Both the position numbers and the translations under genes were made by a program. Positions 57,201 through 64,000 of a stretch of 64,000 bases of DNA are shown one piece after another. Position 1 is the first letter of the stretch. Every line of letters begins with the position of its first letter. The stretch is from Dactylellina haptotyla (taxonomy: Eukaryota; Ascomycota; Orbiliomycetes; Orbiliales; Orbiliaceae). Under the pieces are notes generated by a model that searched no databases, was not told where the DNA came from, and saw only the letters and a program-made list of their open reading frames with translations. The stretch is taken from positions 930,001 to 994,000 of the forward strand of contig CM062387.1 in NCBI GenBank assembly GCA_031310005.1. Reading direction: 5' to 3'.

Positions 57201-60200
57201 TGAATATGGGCCGCAGCGACGTGCAAACAAATGGACCTGCCTGGAAGGCGGGATCCCGTAATACTTTCCCATTCGTTCGGCCCCTCTATCCAAGAAAAGA
57301 ACCCTCACCGCAGTTGTTATAAGAAGATTCGGGAACGATCTTCAGGGCTTTTATAGTAGTCTTCTACACATTAACTAAACTCAAAAAACGTGCGTTTCAA
57401 AAGGGATCTTCGCTTTCCGTTCCCTCGGTGCGTTTTCCATGGGAATGTCATGCCGAGTGAGGTCCGAATGGTAACGTACAATATTACCGTTTGTTAACAA
57501 AGCGGACGCCTCGCCACTGCCAAATCCCAAATATCCGTTCTCGTCTTGGTCCGCAAAATGCGGAACGGTAATCCCTATTGTTTTTCCCTCCAACGGTCCC
57601 GGTATCAGATATTTTTATTCGATGCACAAAAAGGACCCATTCCTTTATTTAGAGACGCGTCGGTCCACGCAACCTTCTTATTTGCTATGTTTCCCTTCAA
57701 ACCAGGCCCATTCCTGCATCTGTAATGTGACACTTCAAAAAGAGCGACAACCCAGAGTTTTTCTGATCATTCGGTCTATTGTTGCGGTCTGGATCGCCCC
57801 AAAACACACCTGGCCGTCTCTGCTATAGTCCTGGTTCCCTGCCCTGACAATCGTGGCGTTCAGCCACCATGCAAATATCCTCCCGAGTCACTCACTGTCC
57901 TGTTCGTCGAATAACAAAATGGTGATGACACTGTAAGAGTATAAATAGGAAAATAGAAAATACCAGAATAGAGGTGCCATTTACATAATCATCATCTTTC
58001 TCTTCATCAAAAACTCGCAGAGGAATACGGGGAACGCAGGTTTAGATCTTCTTTGAGAACCAAATTACATGAGCAAATGCCTGCCACAACCAGAAACCGA
58101 TCTCACCCAGGATGGTGCCCCGGGGCCCAGCCAAAATGACGAATACCGGGCCGCCAAAGCCTTGGTCCTATTAGCGTGAGGGAAATTCCTGGCGCTGTGC
58201 TCATTATGGTCTAGTTCGTGGGTGCTAGTGGGGCTATTGACTGGGAGCGGGATGTTCTTCATCCTTGGCCACACGGCAAGTTATCGCCCTCAAGCTGTCG
58301 TCTTCCAGTGCTTGACATGCTTCAAAGCAAACTCTCTCCTCGAAAACCGTTTTATTTATCGGCTTAAAATATTACACTTCTAGGGTTTTGCATCGCGATG
58401 ACATGCATGTCTCCTGGGTCCTGAAGTCTTCTGTTCTGGGAATATCACTGTTTTGCAACCCTCGTGATGATAACTACCAGCAGCCCTCCCGAATCGGGGC
58501 CAGTCTCCTACTCATCCTGTTAGAGGTATATTTGAATATTCTTGACTCCGATTCTCACGTTGTCTTTCCAAACCAGTGGCTCAGTCATAGTAGAACCAAT
58601 CATCTTATTTGCCTTCCTCGTCCGAATATGCCGAGCCAACCAACCGCTCAAACGGACCCTGTGCTTTGGAGACGTTGCATGCTCAACTCTCGTTGGTAGT
58701 CCTTCCATGCCATGTATCAATTTAGACACCCGGGATCAATCTAAGTCAGACAAGAAAGTTCTAATTGGGATAAGGTTATCGAGAGGCTATAAACGCTTCG
58801 CAGCCTCATCAGCACAATGATCAGGTGGCCATTCGTGGCGCCGCTACTGCGTCGTCGGTTCTCAGCGAACATCCAACTTCGCGCCTATCACCGTCGTTGC
58901 CGGACCTCCACCCATCAATTCAATGCAATCCAGTGGGTCCCAAAGGTTAATTTACATCAAGCGAGGCGCTGCAAATTTTTGGACTCTTTCTGTTTCAACA
59001 ACTCACAAGCATTCCAATTTAGCGAATACCATTTTGCGACCGAGATTGATGAGAAGCAAACGCTCGAAATTGTTTGCAAGAAATGGTTCCCAGGAACCAG
59101 ATTCTGGTGGGGGCGAAACAGTATTTGGCGGCGCTAAAGGAGCAAACCCGAGTGCAGCTTCCGTTTCTTCTCGGGCGGTACGGTACCCACAGCGACTTTT
59201 CCCAATCTTCGGTTCGGGATCCCTATTGTTCTACTCCCAATTTGCTTTCTTGGTTCTATTGTTCAGGCAGATGGAAAATTGGCTAGCGACGATGTGACCA
59301 GCGAGCCGGTCCCCAACCAGCCAACCAAACCAGACCCAACCCTCGGATCGAGGCGCAGGAGAAAACTCTTCATATCAGATGCCAGAACAACGCACCTGCA
59401 CCCGCCCCATTAGGAAGGCCTCCTCGCCAACTGCATGCGATAATAACAACCAAATGGAAATAAAAACGACAGCATGGCTCGAAGCCAAGGCGATACTAGT
59501 TACAGAAGCTCAGAGAACCTTGCTTGCGAATTTTAAATGACAAAAAAGGTTCGCTCTCCAAAAATAGCCCTTGAGGATCCGCCTTGTTCGCAAGCGGACA
59601 ACCTCAGGATCTCAATTTCCAGTTCTCGACCGGTGTTAGTGCTTCTAAAGAATCCGCCTATTCCCTTTTCAATGCAAGATTTACATATTGAGCTTCCTTT
59701 TTGTCAACCAAACCCCCGGGAAACCCATTGGGGTCTTTCGCAGAAATATCCGTATCGATACGCTCTGCCATTTTCGGTCAGTCAATGATGATCTTTCGCC
59801 TCGAGAACTTGCCTTCGAAACGGTTTTCAGAAACTCGTCTAGGCATATTTAATACGCGATAATAAATAATCATCAGTTGCATGTGTTTAAAGAATATGTC
59901 TGTCAATCATACGGCTACATTCACTGGGTTCCTTTGTGCAGGGAGTTTCCTTCGACCGCAGATTGGCACGTTCCCAACTAAGGGAGTAAATATAGCCTAG
60001 ACAAGGAATATAGAGCACAACCGTTGGTTTTTTCGCTTTTGCGAGGACATGGGAAAGGCGTCAGCAAAGATTCGCTCCTCGGTCTACTGCGACTCGTTAA
60101 TCTATATGGGTCGACAGTCAGATATCTTAAATAGAAGCTCAAGCACACAAGCCTGTCTGCACCTATGCAGTTTGGAGTTGACGAGGTCTGTCAATTTGCA

Positions 60201-63200
60201 CTAGCTAACTAGCGAGCTTCTGAATTCACATGCGATGACCAAAATAGCTCCCAGCGCTATAGCACCATAGCTACATAGCTTCCGAGCGCGGGTCAACTAA
60301 AAAAACCAACAGGCACCGGGGAGAGGGGAGTCAGGCTTGACTCGGGGAGACTCTGGGATTTTGGTGGGGATTTTTGAAGACACTTGTATTAAGAGACATG
60401 TTCCTCGTGGGTTATTCCGAGCCTAGGTCGACCTTCAGGTTCGACCTGTGTCACCGGAATAACACCTATGTCTCCTACTGTGGTCGTACAAGGGGCAATT
60501 TCTTCAGAACCTTCGAGCAAGGGAATTGATTGGGGGAGAAAACAAAAAAAAGAAACCCATTAGAAACGTCTTTAAAGGAAAGAAGGAGATAGCGTGGAGC
60601 TCTGAAACTTCCCCTGTATAACCCAACAATAGTTGAAGACGGAGTTGGGGAGCCTTCAATTTTAGCTAAAGCTATCGGCTCATGATAACCCTCTTATCAC
60701 AACGGAGGTAGCATCTGAGGTAACATTTCGATGGCACGTTCTCGTTTCAGCAGGCTCCTAGGACCCCTTACATCCAAAGTAGCTAACTAACCACTAGCTA
60801 GCACAATCTTAGTGAACAAACAGACCAATATACTGGTGATGACACCAAAGATGGTGAGCCAGATAGTAGCTCTGTAAGACCAGAAAATTATTCCTTGAAC
60901 CGCACATTTCCGTGGAATGCTACTCTACTTACAATGATGTCTCCGTTGTTGTCGCCGACGCGCCTTCCCATCGGAGAGATATAACATGCCCATTTCGGAG
61001 ATGACGAGCTATTACCCCCAGCGTTATCAAGGAGACAGTGAAAAAGGTCTTTTTCTTATCGAATGTTGCTCCTTTGTACTTTGAGCTCTTGGTTATTCTG
61101 ATACATAGCAGTGGGTCGTAAAATAGCAATCTCCCAGGCGTCCGTCCCTATATATCACAACATTGAGAATCTGGGCGGGTGGATTCCTGATCAGCTGAAA
61201 TTTAGTTCCATATATGTTTTGCGCCGGAGCTACTACCTCAAGACAGGTAGATCGCCCTCGACGGCGATTCAACTGCCTCATCACACCGGAAAGTATCACA
61301 AGAATTTCTTATCTTCTTATTCTATTAGCCAGTTTCCTAAAGGGCTCAACTGGGCTTGTTATACAGAGCTTTGATGTGCATGCTCTGCGGTGGTTAGAGA
61401 TATTACAGGCAAAGGTGCGGTAAAGCTTCTAGGGATTTGAAAGAAAAGAATTACAGCGGTAGGGTTTTTATTCCGTATACGCGTACACTAACACACAGGT
61501 TTCGTTAAGTATGTTAGATGAATATCCTAGTTTCGAGTCCAGATGTTCGCGACTGAAGTTGTGGAAAGTATTTTCAGCGACAAAACCATTGCTTCCTATC
61601 AAAAAATAATTTTATTGTTCAGTTGATACTCAGTAGATGCGATTTAGAGCAGTACTATATGGATAACCACGGTGAAGGTACTCGTATGTACTATTCGCTA
61701 TTTAGTGGTCCATCCTATATGAACCTACTTTTGTATCCGATTCTGTGAGAGACATGCATAGCAGCATTATTGGAAAAAACAAATCCCAACTCTATGCGCA
61801 AGGACAGGTTGATAATCTTTGAGTCTGGTCCTCTTATGACACCAAAGCTAGGGAGAGGGGACCTTATTCGCGGGACTATAAACCCTAGCGTTTACTTCTA
61901 AATTTGATAAAAAATACATTTTTTGTAATGGGATAGAAAGTTCGACTCTCTGGCCAACGCCGTTGTCGTTCCACAAGCACGAATCTTCGAAGGAATTATT
62001 TGCTATTTGCTAAAAAAGGAAGTACAAAGTCCTATCAAACAATCATACTTGAAATCCAGGTCTATCATTTCGAAACGCCCCAGGCAGGAATTTACTCCAT
62101 GTCGAGTAGATTAGGTAGGTTAGGTTAGCTGAATGTGTAAAAGAAACCATCGAATCAGGAGTCTCAGCTGGCTAACGCATATGCTAGTGGTGTTTTCCAA
62201 TATTATCCAACACTTTCTCACAATCCTAGTCTTGACGCATAATTAAGATACCTAAGCTGAGAGGAACTCCGTTGTTTGCAGCTCGAGCCAGCATGAGGCC
62301 AGTCTGGACCTCGAATGGCTAGCAGTTGTCATTGTGGTGCATCTTATTTTGAACTCGGCAGTTGTTATATTCCCCGGTAAGTCGACCCATGGTACCCAGC
62401 GGACAAATATTCGGGGAATGTCTGGTGTCTGACACCACCATCAACTTCTCGAGGCTACAACTCACTGTGTTTTTAGTTTTTAATTCTGTATGCACGCTCA
62501 AATGCCCTAATTCATGTTGTGGGGGTAGCTCTGGTCGTGAGATTGAGAAAATAAGGTACCGCGTGCCTCGCATACCATATGTACACTCAAGCTCTTGCCG
62601 CTATGGCTGGGTAATCTCTATTGCAATGAGATCGATATCAGAAATATCTAGGCGGTCAGTGATATCTGAATTTTAAAAAATAATTTATGGTACAAGTACC
62701 AAGCGCTGCTACGTTGCCCAGCGGCCACACGGAGGCTCCAACCACGCGACAGTGATATGTACGAGTCCATTTGCATGATACAGGCGAAGCAGGCTGGACA
62801 TACCCATGCTGGAATAATGGTCAAAAATCTTGAATTACACCTCTGGACGGTACCAACAACCTGAAATCCCTTGCAAATTGATACTTTTCTATTTCTTCGA
62901 GGTCTAAGGTTTGCGTGATATTTGTCAAGTGCAGCTACTTTGAATATTTGCCTTACTATGTTGGGCATGTAGTAAATCACCACGAGGCAATCCGCTTCAA
63001 CTCTACATCCCGATATTTAAATGTACATACGAACACCTATGAACGTGGTATCGGCGGCGATCGAAAACTGTACTTGCTGCAACGTAGGTGTCGCCGATCT
63101 GCAATTGCGACAACCCTATGAAACCTTTTCCGTATATCATTTTTCGTCCGTATAAAAAGACACACAATTTAGTGATGCCACCCAATGCCACAAGAGTAAA

Positions 63201-64000
63201 AGGGAACTGTTATGGAAATGTACGGTAGTGGGGAGCCTTCTGTTGGAAGGGTCTTAACGTCGATGGTGAACGGGACGACAGCTGCATCTATGTCCGAATT
63301 TTTGCCGTGAAAAGGTTTCCGTAACAAATTTGATTTTGTTTGCACACAAGGTTAAATTCGCTTGGGGAGGTGCACCAATAAAACGAACCTTATAAAGGTC
63401 TTAAGACAGATACAGTATATGTAGCATGAACGGACTGCATTATGAGGGGAAGTCGTGGGCGATCAAGAGTGGAGGGAACATAAATATTTATATCACTGCT
63501 CTCTCTAGGTCTAGCACCGACTAGCGGCGGCGGCCGTTTATCAACGCCGGTCGCCACAAAGGGATTGATACCTTTTTTTAAAATTTTTTTTTTTTTTGAT
63601 TAAGTGTTATAATGACTCTTGGAATTGAAATTGAACTTGTATTCAGATATTTGTGGTTTACATCGGCTATGTGACTAGTGGTGGTTGATTTTTCTTAGCA
63701 TTCAGTTGAGATATTTATCATAATATATGACCTTCGATTTTACGCAATCAAATATGGCCAAAGGAAGTAGTGTGTATAGAGAAACCGACTTCATTGAGAT
63801 ATATGAATTTTTCGTATTAAAAATCTGCATATTGGAAATACTCCCGGGATTTCTAAATCAGATGATAGCTATAGCTTTCTATAAAGTAGTTGTCATAATA
63901 TCGTGAAACTTGGCCTTGGGATGTAGAATTCGTTCATTGTAACAGATTATTGTGCTAATAAAACATGTCTACGATCTTCTACGCTATTAACTTGAAGTAT
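54212..64000. other. Gene-free 9.8 kb at the right end
   Basis: I see no protein gene, tRNA or mobile element here. Open frames of up to about 206 codons (for example 56702-57322 plus and 55957-56505 minus) lack motifs, splice context and coding bias. The stretch 54212-58000 is richer in G+C than 59800-64000, which is AT-rich with short simple repeats. Structured spots are the hairpin at 60393-60474, listed separately, and a small inverted repeat TCTTCTTT-C-AAAGAAGA at 54871-54887. Confidence 0.45.
60393..60474. other. Long three-segment inverted repeat (potential 82-nt hairpin)
   Basis: Three nested arms pair exactly: GAGACAT (60393-60399) with ATGTCTC (60468-60474), GTTATTCCG (60411-60419) with CGGAATAAC (60455-60463), and AGGTCGA (60425-60431) with TCGACCT (60441-60447). 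That makes 23 base pairs in 82 nt, with small internal loops. It could be a structured RNA, a remnant of a small inverted-repeat element, or chance. No coding context surrounds it. Confidence 0.55.

Noticed and set aside
56702-57322. Open frame of 206 codons on the plus strand
   Set aside because: It begins with a non-ATG codon, shows no domain, and its composition looks like translated non-coding DNA.
62111-62128. Telomere-like TTAGG units
   Set aside because: Only about three to four irregular TTAGG/TAGGT units, too few and not the exact TTAGGG repeat. There is no other sign of a chromosome end or fusion.

Overview
The window is nuclear DNA of a filamentous ascomycete (Pezizomycotina). The evidence is a complete VeA velvet regulator, many short GT-AG introns (mostly 54-87 nt, with GTAAGT/GTATGT-type donors and CTAAC-type branch sites), and long pyrimidine-rich leaders before several genes. 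I cannot place it more precisely. It holds about twelve protein genes, one of them cut by the left edge. I found no tRNA, rRNA, CRISPR array, intact transposon or virus-like element.

Layout. 1-814 (+): 3' part of a THEM6-type thioesterase. 1277-2913 (-): cytochrome b2-type FMN dehydrogenase. 5561-7724 (-): monocarboxylate-type MFS transporter. 7725-14288: gene-free. 14289-15792 (+): membrane-anchored O-fucosyltransferase-like protein. 16911-21269 (+): TAD3/ADAT3, the non-catalytic subunit of the tRNA A34 deaminase, with a very large insertion. 22571-24125 (-): unknown 461-aa protein. 25361-26029 (+): small three-helix membrane protein. 27220-29698 (-): 6-phosphofructo-2-kinase/fructose-2,6-bisphosphatase. 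30756-36845: gene-free. 36846-38009 (-): RTA1-like protein, with a polyglutamine ORF ending 26 nt upstream on the same strand (38036-38464). 42709-46306 (-): SPT16, FACT histone chaperone. 47345-49744 (-): disordered RGG-tailed protein. 51401-53363 (-): VeA. 54212-64000: gene-free.

The genes are mostly housekeeping or regulatory (chromatin, tRNA modification, glycolytic control, development) and do not form an obvious cluster. The lactate-oxidase-like enzyme and the monocarboxylate transporter, adjacent on one strand, could form a small 2-hydroxyacid-use pair.

The most unusual signals are: (1) TAD3, whose deaminase fold is split by about 585 residues of lysine-rich disordered sequence just before its last conserved element; (2) long 5' leaders without a single ATG on the sense strand before the PFKFB, veA and TAD3 genes, while the antisense strand of the same DNA has 30, 10 and 17 ATGs; (3) the polyQ/RTA1 ORF pair; (4) two strong hairpins outside coding sequence. 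All exon joins were read by eye from splice signals, frame and family conservation.
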